Positions 25,084-35,779 of a DNA stretch of 49,664 nucleotides are shown here, piece by piece. Each line of letters begins with the position of its first letter. The stretch's first letter is position 1. Under the pieces are notes generated by a model, which was not told where the DNA came from, did not search any database, and saw only the letters and a program-made list of their open reading frames with translations. Position numbers and translations under genes: made by a program. This DNA comes from UBA1181 sp045639525 (GTDB taxonomy: Bacteria > Bacteroidota > Bacteroidia > Bacteroidales > Paludibacteraceae), in assembly GCA_045639525.1 (NCBI GenBank), contig JAZUDI010000011.1, positions 1 to 49,664 on the forward strand. Direction: 5' to 3'.

Positions 25084-27123
25084 ATGAATAACACATCTAA
25101 GAAATTGGCCTTGGGAATTGCAATGGGATTATGTTCCTCCTTGGCATGGGCGGATAACCCCATCATTCAAACCTATTTTTCGCCAGACCCTGCGCCAGTG
25201 GTGATCGACGATACCGTATTCGTCTACACCGGCAACGACCAAGGTGGTGACTTCTTTACCATGAACGGATGGAGGGTCTCCTCTTCCACGGATATGGTGA
25301 ACTGGACAGACCGAGGTACCATTATCCTATCGCATGACGATTTCCCCAACGCCAAGGTTTCGGGAGACTGGGCGGCGCAATGTATCCGCCGCAACGGCAA
25401 ATACTACTACTATGTAACGGTAGAGTCCACCAGAGGCGGTCGCGCCATCAATGTAGCAGTTGCGGATCGTCCGGAAGGACCATTCAAAAATGCGACAGGC
25501 AACAACCACTTGGCTGGTCCGAACTGGGACTACATCGACCCAACCGTTTGGATCGATGACGACGGACAAGCTTACCTTTACTGGGGTAATCCTAAGTTAT
25601 ACTATGCGAAATTGAATGACGACATGATCTCTTTCAAGGGAGGCGCAAACGCTATTCAAGTAACCGATATGAGCCGAGGTTTCGCACCGAACGGAGAGGC
25701 TTCAAAATACACAGAGGGTCCATGGATCCACAAGCACGGGAATAAATATTACATGATCTACGCCTCACACGGCGTGCCTGAGTGCATCTCCTACTCTTGG
25801 AGCAACAGCCCAACAGGTCCGTGGGAATGGAAGGGCATCATCATGGACAAGAACCAACAAGGAGCTGCTTTCACCAACCACTCAGGATTGATCGAGTTCA
25901 AAGGCAGGAACTTCTTCTTCTACCACAATCAAAGGCTCCCAGGGGGAGGCGGTTTCGCACGTTCCACCGCAATAGAGGAGTTTAAATGGAACGCTGATGG
26001 AACCATTCCAAAGATGACCATGAGCAACATTGGTGTAGTGGAGCCTATCCACTATTTGGATCCATTCAAGCGTGTCGAGGCGGAGACCAAAGCATACAGC
26101 TACGGATTGGACGCAGGCAAAAACAACAACGGCGTCTATATCACAAAGATTCACAACAATGACTACATCAAAGTGCGTTGCGTCGATTTCGGCGATATGG
26201 GTGCCGATGTCTTTACCGCAAGTGTCAATAGCCGCAACAACGCCACCATCGAAATACATTTGGACAAGCAAGATGGCGAACTGATCGGAAAGATGAATGT
26301 GGAGAATACCAACGGCACCTGGAAGGAGATCGAATGTGAAGTAAGCAACACCATCGGCAAACACGACCTATTCTTCGTGTTCAAGGGAGCCAACAACACG
26401 GAGTTGTTCGACTTCGACTACTGGTACTTCACCACCAATGCGGTGATCGTTCCACAAACACCTTACGGAGGTGTACCACACAAAGTCCCTGGCAAGATCG
26501 AGTTTGAGGACTACGACGAGGGTGGTCAAAACAGAGCCTACTATGACGACGACAAAGAGAATCAAGGGAAGGCTTACCGCGAGGATCGTGTCGATATCGT
26601 CACCAACGACGAGGGATACGCCATCGGCTACACCAATAAGGGCGAATGGATGGAGTACACCATCAATGTCGAGGAGCAAAGGGGCTACGAATTTGAGGCA
26701 AGAGTGGCCAGCGGACTAGATAACTCAGGGTTCCAGATGTACTTGGACGAAAAACAGATATCTGACGTGGTTGAGGTACCCAACACGGAAGATTGGGACA
26801 CCTACACCATCATCAAAGGCAAAACCACAGAGATGGCGAAGGGTGAACATATCCTCAAAGTGGTCTTGACCGGCGCTTACGCCAACCTAGACTGGATCCA
26901 CTTCCTAGGCGACAACACGACCAGCATTGTCAACATCAACAACGGAGTCACCTTCCCTACGGAGGTCTCCGTATTTAACATGAACGGTGTTGAACTGGGA
27001 AGCGTTACCATCGGCAACGCCTCTAACAAGGAGATCTCCGATCGATTGCGCGAGGCAGGCTTCACAGGCAACAGTTACATCGTAAAATCTAAGGAGATAC
27101 AGAAGGTGGTCATCTGCCAATAA
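25084..27123 (+). CDS. GH43 arabinoxylan arabinofuranohydrolase with two CBM6 modules
   Basis: A 679-residue secreted enzyme: signal peptide (cleavage near 23, LAWA-D), a GH43 five-bladed propeller (about 25-330), a first CBM6-like module (about 333-455, FKRVEAETKAYSYGLDAG...), a second CBM6 (about 465-620, GKIEFEDYDEGGQNRAYYDDD...) and a short tail. The GH43 catalytic set is readable: D35 in SPDPAPVV (base), D152 in YIDPTVWID (pKa modulator) and E211 in YTEGPWIHK (acid). The overall pattern resembles arabinoxylan arabinofuranohydrolases such as B. subtilis XynD, which remove arabinose side chains from xylan. The last 60 residues (VSVFNMNGVELGSV...SYIVKSKEIQKVVI) look like a shortened type A sorting domain lacking the LYPNP start. 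It stands alone on its strand, with its own promoter and terminator. Alternative: a different arabinofuranosidase or xylosidase specificity within GH43. Confidence 0.9.
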   Translation: MNNTSKKLALGIAMGLCSSLAWADNPIIQTYFSPDPAPVVIDDTVFVYTGNDQGGDFFTMNGWRVSSSTDMVNWTDRGTIILSHDDFPNAKVSGDWAAQCIRRNGKYYYYVTVESTRGGRAINVAVADRPEGPFKNATGNNHLAGPNWDYIDPTVWIDDDGQAYLYWGNPKLYYAKLNDDMISFKGGANAIQVTDMSRGFAPNGEASKYTEGPWIHKHGNKYYMIYASHGVPECISYSWSNSPTGPWEWKGIIMDKNQQGAAFTNHSGLIEFKGRNFFFYHNQRLPGGGGFARSTAIEEFKWNADGTIPKMTMSNIGVVEPIHYLDPFKRVEAETKAYSYGLDAGKNNNGVYITKIHNNDYIKVRCVDFGDMGADVFTASVNSRNNATIEIHLDKQDGELIGKMNVENTNGTWKEIECEVSNTIGKHDLFFVFKGANNTELFDFDYWYFTTNAVIVPQTPYGGVPHKVPGKIEFEDYDEGGQNRAYYDDDKENQGKAYREDRVDIVTNDEGYAIGYTNKGEWMEYTINVEEQRGYEFEARVASGLDNSGFQMYLDEKQISDVVEVPNTEDWDTYTIIKGKTTEMAKGEHILKVVLTGAYANLDWIHFLGDNTTSIVNINNGVTFPTEVSVFNMNGVELGSVTIGNASNKEISDRLREAGFTGNSYIVKSKEIQKVVICQ

Positions 27124-27155
27124 TCTTCTTTCGATTAAACATAAAAATCTCAAAC

Positions 27156-27191
27156 AAAAAAAGGAACGGGCAAGTGCTCGTTCCTTTTTTT
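27156..27191 (+). terminator. Intrinsic terminator of the GH43 gene
   Basis: AAAAAAAGGAACG (27156-27168) pairs with CGTTCCTTTTTTT (27179-27191), ending in a run of T. It lies 32 bases past the stop codon. Confidence 0.87.
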
Positions 27192-27399
27192 ATAAGATGC
27201 CTATCAACCGCTAAGATGATAGGCGACTAGGATAGAAGAATTAAAACACACAAAGACAACATAAAATCTATCCTATAACTACTATGATTTGCGTTAAATA
27301 TTCACCAAATTTTGACGATACAAACATAATAATTGGCTACCACTGCCTAAAACAGAATCGATGATTCGGTAAATTTCATAGACGAATGGGAAGAAAAAA

Positions 27400-27427
27400 G
27401 GGAAGAGACACCGAAGCGTCTCTTCCC
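27400..27427 (-). terminator. Intrinsic terminator of the giant GH8 gene
   Basis: GGGAAGAGAC (27400-27409) and GTCTCTTCCC (27418-27427) form a perfect 10-base stem with an 8-base loop; on the minus strand it is followed by TTTTTTCTTCCC. It lies 25 bases past the stop codon. Confidence 0.85.
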
Positions 27428-27452
27428 CAATATCAACCATCAGGCATCACTC

Positions 27453-30400
27453 TTACTTAGATCTAATCAGCGTAAAGTGTCCTGTGAAGGTTTTTCTGAT
27501 CTCTGGCACATAGATATTGTACCAATAATCGGTGGATGGCAATGGGTTGCCATTGTAGGTTCCATCCCACTCCTCATTATCACCGTCCATCTTAGCCACT
27601 ACCTTTCCGTAACGGTCGTATATGGTTACCTGTGAATTTGGATAAGCGTCCAAAATCGTGGTCAAATCCCATGTGTCATTCTTTCCGCCACTACCTGGCA
27701 CAAAGTATTCAGGGATAAAGATTGGAGGAGAAGCCACCAAGAAGGCCAAGGATCCTACACAACCATTCTCATCACGCGCATAAGCGGTGTGGAGAACATC
27801 ATATGTGAGATTATCGTAGAGATCCTGCGAGCTCCAAGAGCCATTATCCACACGATACTCAAACTGAGTGGACTGACCTGCAGCGCTAATCAAGCGGCTC
27901 TGGAGGCCAATAGAATCCACCATCACCTCCGGCAACGGAATCTTTTTCACCTCTTGGGAGGCTGTGGCCTCGCCACAAGATTCGGTAACAACCGTCAACG
28001 TGTAATCACCAGACACTGGCGTCTCGATGCTCAACAATTTGGTTGACGCAACCAGAGCACCACTCGGATCTGTCCACTTGTATGAGAGGATATCGTCACC
28101 CGAAACAGTTGGTTTGAAATCCACGCCGTTTCCGTCACAAATAAGGGTTTCGCGGTCCATTTCGATCAAAGGTTTCTCCTTCACGGTGACCTCCACCTGA
28201 TCTGTCACAGGGCAGATACCCTGTTGGGTAATGGTAAAGGAGTAGATGGTATTCTTCTCAGGAGCGACACGCAACAAATCTCCCTTTGTGCCGTCACCCC
28301 AAGTGACCTCATATTCGGTAGAGGCATCAACCGTCACCTTCACCTCCACATCCTCGCCAGAACAAGAGACAGCGCCCGTAGTCACCTCATAAGGGAGCGG
28401 AGCGATAACCGATACAGCCACCTTTTCACTCTCCGCTGTTTGAGTTCCATAAACTACTTCGGCATAATAAGACGTGTTTGCGGTTGGCTTATGCTTCAAG
28501 GTGAGACCCGAAGCATTGAGCTGCTTACAATCGCCACTCTCATCACAAGCATACCAATTGAGCTTGTATGCGGAAGGCGTCAACAATTTTCCTGTTCCAG
28601 TAGTATCAGCCTTCAAGATCGCCTCATCACCCTCACAGATGACAGCGGTCTCGGTAGCGACTTCGACAACCACCTTCGCGTCGACCAAAACTTGAACAGA
28701 ACCCTCCACATCGCAGTAACCATCTGCGGAAACGGTTAAGGCAAAAAGCTCATCCGCTTCAACCGAAGGTACTGTATAAGGGTTTCCTTCACCTTGATGG
28801 AGATCGCCTACCCAAGTAGCGGTTGCCGAGGTAGGCGTAACTTGCGCAAGAGATAAAAGAACATCTTCACCTCTTACGACCGTCACAGTCTGATCATAGG
28901 TGTAAGAAACGAATGGTTTAACTTCCAACTTAGCGGATGTGACATCGCCCTCCACCTTCGCCACACAGATACCGTTGCTGGTCTCGAAGGTATAGGTACC
29001 GCCATCTTTCGTGGTAGCGGAAGTGAGCGTGATTTCAGGTTTATCGTTCCACTCCGTCAATTGATTGCCGTCCAAGAACCACTTGATGTAGGAACCCGGC
29101 ATTGACGGATCATATCCATTCAAGATCAACTTTCCGGATGCCGACTCTCCTTCACAAATGGAGAGATCCAACCTCTCAAACTCAGCGGCAACCGAGAATG
29201 GGAAGAAATGTACCTCAATCGTATCGGAGGTCTCACACTTATTGGTAAATGAGACGATATAGGTGGTAGTAGTCTCAGGAGAAACCTCTACCGAGGCACC
29301 CTCTCCCACTACATCTCCATCGTAAGTGGTCCATACAAAATCAGTACCTTCATGAGTAGTCGAGAGCTTGATCGCCTCATCTCCACAAGAACGATACTCC
29401 TTGGTTTGCTCGCCATTTGCGAAGAGCGCACCGGTAAGTTGTCCGCGTCCAACGGTTACCTTCACAGTGGTGTCATACTCACAAACGCCTGCAGAGACGG
29501 TTAAATCAAAGCTATAAACCTTACCGTAAGTACCATCCCGATCGGTCAACGAGACCTCCGCCTCATCGCTGGTGGCAGCTCCGCTCCACTCGTATTCCAA
29601 AGCGCTGCCCTTGCTGGTAGCTGAGGCAGTCAAAATCACCTTGTCATAAGGACAGATGGTAGGAGAACCCTCCACCTTCAAATCCTCGATTCTATCGACA
29701 GTGATCTCGATCGGACTCTTTTCAGACACACACCTCAATCCATCAACAGGACGATAGGAAGCCAACGCACGGTAGGTACCGCTGGTAGTAGCATAAACAT
29801 CCTCATCACAATCGATGCAGTTTACCGAAGTCATATCTTCATCATCTGAATCGAAGAAGGTGACATAGAACTTCTCTACACCTGTTTGCTCCTCAAAGAG
29901 CGGATTGAGCAAAATTGGCTCATCGCAGCTTCTCTTGAACGCCATAATTGGCTTCAACTCAGGGAGGGCATATACTGTTACGGTTACTGCTTTCTTGGCA
30001 CCCTCAACACCATCCGGATCGGTTTGCGATACATAGTAAACTGTTTTACCTGCCTCATCTGTGGATGGTTTTGGCGCCTCCGCCAACTTATTATTCTCAG
30101 CGTCATACCAAGTCAATGTCCACGAAGTAACGGATCCGTTATCGGTGGCGGTAGCCTCCAAAGGTTTCGAATCATCATTCACGCAATAGTTCACATCCTC
30201 AGCCGATGGCATTGGAGAACTGATCACACTGACGATTATCTCCTTCAACTCACTCTCGCAACCCTCTTCGTTGATTGCCTTCACATAATAGGTCTCCTCC
30301 GAATTACCCTCTGCCGGAACAGCCGGGATAGGTTCATCAGATAACTTCTTCTCGTTCTTATCGTACCAAACATATTGGATACCTGGCTCCTTCTTCAAGG

Positions 30401-33400
30401 TATTCGCATCATTTTCGGTGATTGCCTTGTCGAAAACACCAGTCGATGTGGTGTCGCTCACCAAATAGGTTGCCTTGAAGGTTCCATCCAACTCAGGGGA
30501 AGGAGATACCGTAACGGAGATCTTACCAGAACCCGAACAAGTTCCTTGGGTTACCTTCACTTCGTACTCACCCGATTCAGTAACGTTCAAAGTTGATTCA
30601 GTCGATCCGTCCGTCCACTCGTAGGTGTCGTAACTTGTAGTGGCATCCAATACAAGCGGTAGGTTGGCACTACAAATAGTCGTATCCTGACCTAAATCCA
30701 CCACGAGTTCATCAGCCACGGTAACCACCGCGCGAGCATTGGCGACGCATCCCTCCGCAGTAGTCACCTCCACGGAGTAATTGCCAGCCTTATCAGTCAC
30801 CAACTCATTTTGGGTAGAACCGTCACTCCACAAATATGTGTAAGTGTCGTTCTCCTCAACGGTCAAGGTAGCGGATTGTCCAGCGCAAATGGTCAAGTCG
30901 GACAACTTGATCACCGCGGTGTCAGCCTTGATGAAGGTGAATGTAGCGGAGTCGCTGTAACAACCCTCTTCGCTCTTATAACGATATACATACTTATACT
31001 CGCCAGCCTCCGCATCATCAGGATTTGGCAAAGTAGTGATATCCGAAAGAATCTCACCCTCGGCATCGTACCACTCGATCGAATAGCCTAACGAAATGCC
31101 ATAGTTTACGGCCTTGCTCGCCTCTCCGTACTTCTTGTTATTGGCGGCCAACGTACCTTGACATAAAACACCCGCGTCAAAGTCAGCGGACACCGGACGT
31201 TTGTTCACCTTCAACGTCACCTTGTCGCTCTCTAAAGCACAAGTCTCATCGGAGGTACTGGTCACCACCACATAATATTCACCAGGCTCTGTAATGTACA
31301 ACTTCGCCTTGGTCTGGTTCTTCTTATAGATCTCACCATTCAGATAGTAGGTGTAGTAATAAGAACCTGTCTCCTTGGCAACCACCTCCAAAAGGGCGGA
31401 ATCGCCTTCGCAGATCTCACTCTCCTCCAACGACACCTTAACGAATTCCAAAACACAATTGGATCCGCAACTGATGGTGTTGAGAACCTTTAATGTATCC
31501 ATTCCATAGACGGTGGCGAGACCGAGGTTATTGATATACTTATCGCAAGAGACCACCTCCGCATCAAAAGTACGCACAACAGAATCACCTGGGGCAATCG
31601 CCGTCTCAGGAGTGGTGGCGACTGTCGGCCATGTGATACGATTATTCTTCAAGGCGCCATTATCGGAGATGTTCGCGACATTTCCCAACTCGGCAGGAAG
31701 ATCATCGTACAAAGTCACATCGAAGGCATAATCCAATTCCGTGATAAATGATGTCAATTGGGTATTGGAGTTACCGTTGCTATTCACGTACATACCGAAG
31801 TATCCAGGTGCAGTGGAGGTCAAGCCGCTCCACTCCTCCCAAACGGTGGTCCACTCCTCCTCAAAGTCATTTATATACATATACAAATGGTCACCATTCA
31901 AAACAAACTTGAAAGTCGGGTTATCAGGATCTCCTGAGAATTGTTTCGCATCTTCCCACGACAATCCCTTCTTGGCGATCAACTTGTTATCATTGTATAA
32001 GTAATAACCCATGTTATACTTTCCATCCTTGTTAATCATCAACTGCATGCAGACACCCTTGAAGTCAGACGCTCCAGGGGTTCCCCCTTGATAACGGAAC
32101 ACGATGTAAAGATTTTGGGTGGATGATGGAGATCCTCCTATGGTCGCATACACCGCACCATCCGATCCGTATGATTTCTCAGGACCAAAGAAATAGGCCG
32201 AAGAGCCATTGGTACTCAATTTCAAACCATCGGGACCAACCGCAGGAAGCGAACCCGATCCCATCTTCTTCCATCCGGTTGTACTCTTGCAATCCGCCTC
32301 GACACGCGTACCCAAAGTATTTACGAAAGATACCGTGTAGGAGACTGTCTCGCCCGACTCAGCATACTTTTTATCTGCACGCTTGAAGAGAGAAGTCTGA
32401 GGTTCGATTTGCGGAGGCAACTCAGAACAAGTGGTCATCAGATTCACTTGGGACGAATCCGGAGAGTCTGTGTCAGACCAAATCCACGCCACATTCTTGT
32501 AATAAGAATCACCCACGTCAGGGCAACCCAAATCACGAGCCTTGCATCGATAAACCAATTTATCCTCTTCGCCAACCAACATCTCAGGAACGGTCCAAAA
32601 GACAACACCCGTGTATCCTTTGCCTTTAGGGTCTGAACATGGGGTGTACTTCGCTTGGATCTTCACACCCGCATCATCCTTCAAAGCGGTGCTATCTGCC
32701 CAACCTACCCATTCCAACTCATAAGGAATAGTATCCACAACGGTCACATTATAGGCTTCCTTACCTGGAAGAGGTCCTGTTCCCTGGATACGACGCCAAG
32801 TGTATCCGTCGAACTCCTCCACCAATATTCTTTCGTAGTTACCTACCGAAGTCGGTTTACATACATGGCGTGAATAGTTATCAATCACATAACCCGGATC
32901 ATCATAGTTTGCCCAACATGGAGAGATCAAGGTAAAGGTAGTTCCCTGTCCATCCAGTGTCTTTTCGGCCACCTTTGGATCATAAGACCAGTCGTCGGTC
33001 ACACGATTGCTCAAATCCTGATTAGGGTTGGATGCCAAACGGGCACGGATAAATCCAGGTCCCCAAACACCTTTATGCAACAGATATTGAGAATCCAACT
33101 TATCATACACATGGGTGGAAGGCGCCATCAACACATCCGCAAAACGTATCATCAAACGCTGATTCCACTTACCATACTTATTGGATCCCTGCGGAATCTT
33201 CTGATAAGCGAAGGTAATCGGACCCGTAGAAGGGTTATAGCCATACTTATCCAAGTCATTTTGGTTATCCACCACAAAGGTCCATCCCGTCGGATTTTTG
33301 TCACTTACCAATCCGACAGCCGCCGCATCATACATAAAGTAAGAGACACGGTAGTTACCCATATTGATATAAGACTCATACGAATCATTCCAGAAACGAT

Positions 33401-35699
33401 ACAAAGAATAGAACTGATAACATGGGTCTGGCTTGAAGGTACCATAGGAGATGCGGACATTGTCACGTCCACCATTCAACCAAGAGGATTCGCCCTCCGA
33501 CTTATTTCCGAATTTCACAGTGAAAGTAACCACATCATTTGGATTGAGTGCGGTACGGTTGGCTGTCTTTTCGATGAAGAGGGAACGGTTAGCCAAGATA
33601 TCGACACAGTTTCGCTCCATCGTATAGGTTGCATGGTTAGGATACTCATTACTTACCCACTCGTCACAATTGGAAGCAGTCAAAGTACTGGTCAGACAGA
33701 TTCTTGGATTCAACGTATCCGCCACATTTACCGTAAAGAACACGGAGCCCATTGTAGCTTCCAGTTTGCCAGTCTTAAAACCAGGGATAGATCCAACGTT
33801 CCATGTGATGGAGTGGCTACCCGAGTTGTAAACACCTCCTTTGGTAGCGCTCACAAAGGTATAATTAGGATCCAACTTGGTGGTGATCTTCACCCCCTCA
33901 GCATCCAATGTACCATAGTTACGGTACTGGACACCATAAGTCACATCATCACCTTGATAAGCATATGTTTTGTCAACAGACATATAAACCTTCGCATTAG
34001 CTATCGGTTTCATATCCTCAGGCGCAGCCAAGTTACCAGTACAAACCAACATACCCAACGTACGGAACCAACCATGGAAATACTTTGGTGTACTACCGAT
34101 GTAACGCTCCTCTGGATCCAATTTCGCCGCGGTATTATTACCATCCCATGCGATTTCACATTGGCGATATACATCCGCCAACAACTCTAGATCCTCCGAA
34201 ATAACCGCAGCAGGTGAACCTGCGCCAACCGAATAATTAGTATGGTAAGCAGAAGTCAAATCTCCCGTCGGGGTCCATTGTTGCGGGATTTGGGAGACAC
34301 CCGACCAAGAAGGTTGTCCCGGATCCGGAGAAGCACCCATAGGGGTACATATCACATTACCTGCTTTGGATGGCTCTTTCAACAATCCAGCGTGACGGAT
34401 ACCCATATCACGCTCTGACGTATTGGTTCCCTCTATCACTTGGTGCGTTTTAGGATCCCAATCATAGTCCGCATTACCATGCCATAGATAATCCATCATG
34501 TGACGCCATGGATAACGGAAGTCCTCACCATCGACATAGACACCAAACTTTGGCTCTCCATCAGTTTCCATATCTACACGTCCAATAGAGGCATAAAGTC
34601 CCTGATCATAAGCCTGCTTATTCAACCAGTTGCCGGATGCGGCCGCTCTTTTGAACTGGTGAATCTCCCATGGGGCAATCTTTTCGTTATTCTTATCGGT
34701 TCCATCACCATTCTTCAACCAACGCCAAAACTCCTCAAAGTAGGCAGGGGCATCGTAATCGATATAGTTTCCACCATAGATACCATACAGATTCGGGCCA
34801 CCATTGTATGGTCCATTGAAACCCGGATAGGCAGCATTACCCGCATCGCTAAAACGCCATCTAGTCAACTCTCCCCAAGAGTTACCACGCTTTTCATAAC
34901 CATCGATGCCGACAACACCACACAAATAACCCGTCAACGCACCACTTCCCTTGTCCCATTGGCCAAGTGTATCCACCAAGGCACCAATCACTCTTTGGGC
35001 CTCATATTTCAATGAAATAGGATTTCCTTCCGAGTCATTAATCACCTTTCCATCCTGCATCAACCACTCTCCCCACTGTTTGTAGGCCACCAACATAGCC
35101 ATAGCGATATCCACATCACCATCCGTTGCGGAGTGGCTGTCCGAACCATACGGCGCATCAAATGTCTTATCCTTCCAAGCAGCCAAATAAGGACCTGCGA
35201 AGTCATTGGCAGTTTCTCCTCTGCTTTTTCCGTCCCTGAATCGCTTCACACCTGAAAAACGAATATCATGTACCCACATATAGAGTCCGTTGAACGTCTT
35301 TTGGTCCGCAAAAATAGCAGCCGCCAACATAGCGTATCCATCTCCCTCCGAAACGAAAGTACCATAGTTACCAGGCACGTCATCCCTATTAAAAGAGATA
35401 TAATCCACACCGCAATATTTACCTTCGTAACGGCAACGGTGCATCATAATCTCATAGGCCTCACGACCAGCCTTTTCCATATCGGCATGGGTCACACCCT
35501 CCGCGTTATATTTCGCCAAAGATTTACCACCGCCTTTGTACTCCAAGAATTGGGGATATGGATAGGTCGGATTTCCCGAGTTAATTTCTATCTTGATAAA
35601 TTTAGAAGGGTCATATGGTTCAGAACCATCTTGCGCATACGCTGTGAAGCATACGCACGACATACATACTCCTAAAAAAATTCTAACGAATTTATTCAT
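27453..35699 (-). CDS. Giant secreted GH8-domain protein with Ig/PKD-like repeats and T9SS type B sorting domain
   Basis: A 2748-residue surface protein. The start is taken at 35699, where a signal peptide begins (MNKFVRIFLGVCM...AYAQ); the open frame extends 16 codons further without meaning. Residues 40-545 are a GH8-type (alpha/alpha)6 domain: FVSEGDGYAMLAAA with candidate acid E118, and TDGDVDIAMAMLVAYKQWG (D193-G-D195), the two hallmark GH8 blocks. Then follow a DUF11-like domain (about 570-690, VDKTYAYQGDDVTYGVQYRN), further adhesin-like domains, a lectin-like jelly-roll segment (about 1136-1323), and many Ig/PKD-like repeats of 75-90 residues (about 1410-2645; Y-x-W-x-DGST...SGxYxVxV). 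The last 90 residues are a gliding-motility-associated type B sorting domain (FIPEYFVPGSGGKNDTWDL, IYDRYGKVV, WDGTYNGNPLP). GH8 enzymes act on xylan, cellulose, lichenan or chitosan; the substrate is not readable here. Inference: a surface-tethered enzyme-adhesin. Confidence 0.85.
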   Translation of the reverse strand: MNKFVRIFLGVCMSCVCFTAYAQDGSEPYDPSKFIKIEINSGNPTYPYPQFLEYKGGGKSLAKYNAEGVTHADMEKAGREAYEIMMHRCRYEGKYCGVDYISFNRDDVPGNYGTFVSEGDGYAMLAAAIFADQKTFNGLYMWVHDIRFSGVKRFRDGKSRGETANDFAGPYLAAWKDKTFDAPYGSDSHSATDGDVDIAMAMLVAYKQWGEWLMQDGKVINDSEGNPISLKYEAQRVIGALVDTLGQWDKGSGALTGYLCGVVGIDGYEKRGNSWGELTRWRFSDAGNAAYPGFNGPYNGGPNLYGIYGGNYIDYDAPAYFEEFWRWLKNGDGTDKNNEKIAPWEIHQFKRAAASGNWLNKQAYDQGLYASIGRVDMETDGEPKFGVYVDGEDFRYPWRHMMDYLWHGNADYDWDPKTHQVIEGTNTSERDMGIRHAGLLKEPSKAGNVICTPMGASPDPGQPSWSGVSQIPQQWTPTGDLTSAYHTNYSVGAGSPAAVISEDLELLADVYRQCEIAWDGNNTAAKLDPEERYIGSTPKYFHGWFRTLGMLVCTGNLAAPEDMKPIANAKVYMSVDKTYAYQGDDVTYGVQYRNYGTLDAEGVKITTKLDPNYTFVSATKGGVYNSGSHSITWNVGSIPGFKTGKLEATMGSVFFTVNVADTLNPRICLTSTLTASNCDEWVSNEYPNHATYTMERNCVDILANRSLFIEKTANRTALNPNDVVTFTVKFGNKSEGESSWLNGGRDNVRISYGTFKPDPCYQFYSLYRFWNDSYESYINMGNYRVSYFMYDAAAVGLVSDKNPTGWTFVVDNQNDLDKYGYNPSTGPITFAYQKIPQGSNKYGKWNQRLMIRFADVLMAPSTHVYDKLDSQYLLHKGVWGPGFIRARLASNPNQDLSNRVTDDWSYDPKVAEKTLDGQGTTFTLISPCWANYDDPGYVIDNYSRHVCKPTSVGNYERILVEEFDGYTWRRIQGTGPLPGKEAYNVTVVDTIPYELEWVGWADSTALKDDAGVKIQAKYTPCSDPKGKGYTGVVFWTVPEMLVGEEDKLVYRCKARDLGCPDVGDSYYKNVAWIWSDTDSPDSSQVNLMTTCSELPPQIEPQTSLFKRADKKYAESGETVSYTVSFVNTLGTRVEADCKSTTGWKKMGSGSLPAVGPDGLKLSTNGSSAYFFGPEKSYGSDGAVYATIGGSPSSTQNLYIVFRYQGGTPGASDFKGVCMQLMINKDGKYNMGYYLYNDNKLIAKKGLSWEDAKQFSGDPDNPTFKFVLNGDHLYMYINDFEEEWTTVWEEWSGLTSTAPGYFGMYVNSNGNSNTQLTSFITELDYAFDVTLYDDLPAELGNVANISDNGALKNNRITWPTVATTPETAIAPGDSVVRTFDAEVVSCDKYINNLGLATVYGMDTLKVLNTISCGSNCVLEFVKVSLEESEICEGDSALLEVVAKETGSYYYTYYLNGEIYKKNQTKAKLYITEPGEYYVVVTSTSDETCALESDKVTLKVNKRPVSADFDAGVLCQGTLAANNKKYGEASKAVNYGISLGYSIEWYDAEGEILSDITTLPNPDDAEAGEYKYVYRYKSEEGCYSDSATFTFIKADTAVIKLSDLTICAGQSATLTVEENDTYTYLWSDGSTQNELVTDKAGNYSVEVTTAEGCVANARAVVTVADELVVDLGQDTTICSANLPLVLDATTSYDTYEWTDGSTESTLNVTESGEYEVKVTQGTCSGSGKISVTVSPSPELDGTFKATYLVSDTTSTGVFDKAITENDANTLKKEPGIQYVWYDKNEKKLSDEPIPAVPAEGNSEETYYVKAINEEGCESELKEIIVSVISSPMPSAEDVNYCVNDDSKPLEATATDNGSVTSWTLTWYDAENNKLAEAPKPSTDEAGKTVYYVSQTDPDGVEGAKKAVTVTVYALPELKPIMAFKRSCDEPILLNPLFEEQTGVEKFYVTFFDSDDEDMTSVNCIDCDEDVYATTSGTYRALASYRPVDGLRCVSEKSPIEITVDRIEDLKVEGSPTICPYDKVILTASATSKGSALEYEWSGAATSDEAEVSLTDRDGTYGKVYSFDLTVSAGVCEYDTTVKVTVGRGQLTGALFANGEQTKEYRSCGDEAIKLSTTHEGTDFVWTTYDGDVVGEGASVEVSPETTTTYIVSFTNKCETSDTIEVHFFPFSVAAEFERLDLSICEGESASGKLILNGYDPSMPGSYIKWFLDGNQLTEWNDKPEITLTSATTKDGGTYTFETSNGICVAKVEGDVTSAKLEVKPFVSYTYDQTVTVVRGEDVLLSLAQVTPTSATATWVGDLHQGEGNPYTVPSVEADELFALTVSADGYCDVEGSVQVLVDAKVVVEVATETAVICEGDEAILKADTTGTGKLLTPSAYKLNWYACDESGDCKQLNASGLTLKHKPTANTSYYAEVVYGTQTAESEKVAVSVIAPLPYEVTTGAVSCSGEDVEVKVTVDASTEYEVTWGDGTKGDLLRVAPEKNTIYSFTITQQGICPVTDQVEVTVKEKPLIEMDRETLICDGNGVDFKPTVSGDDILSYKWTDPSGALVASTKLLSIETPVSGDYTLTVVTESCGEATASQEVKKIPLPEVMVDSIGLQSRLISAAGQSTQFEYRVDNGSWSSQDLYDNLTYDVLHTAYARDENGCVGSLAFLVASPPIFIPEYFVPGSGGKNDTWDLTTILDAYPNSQVTIYDRYGKVVAKMDGDNEEWDGTYNGNPLPSTDYWYNIYVPEIRKTFTGHFTLIRSK

Positions 35700-35779
35700 G
35701 GTCAATCTTATAAAATCTAATTTCACAACGTGTTGTTTTCCCAGCACAGTTGTAATAATGGTAATACACTATATCTCCG

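Larger units (their letters stand above)
27124..27452. other. Convergent intergenic region with two terminators
   Basis: 329 bases between the convergent GH43 and giant GH8 genes. Apart from the two hairpins at 27156-27191 and 27400-27427 I see nothing: no RNA gene, open frame of note, or repeat. Confidence 0.6.

Noticed and set aside
33075..34190. A 371-codon plus-strand frame, and neighbours at 34500-35015 and 35268-35675
   Set aside because: All are antisense to the giant GH8 gene, have no signal peptide or domain, and reflect its codon usage.
35700..35747. Upstream start of the giant GH8 protein
   Set aside because: The extra 16 residues precede a complete signal peptide and resemble no export signal.
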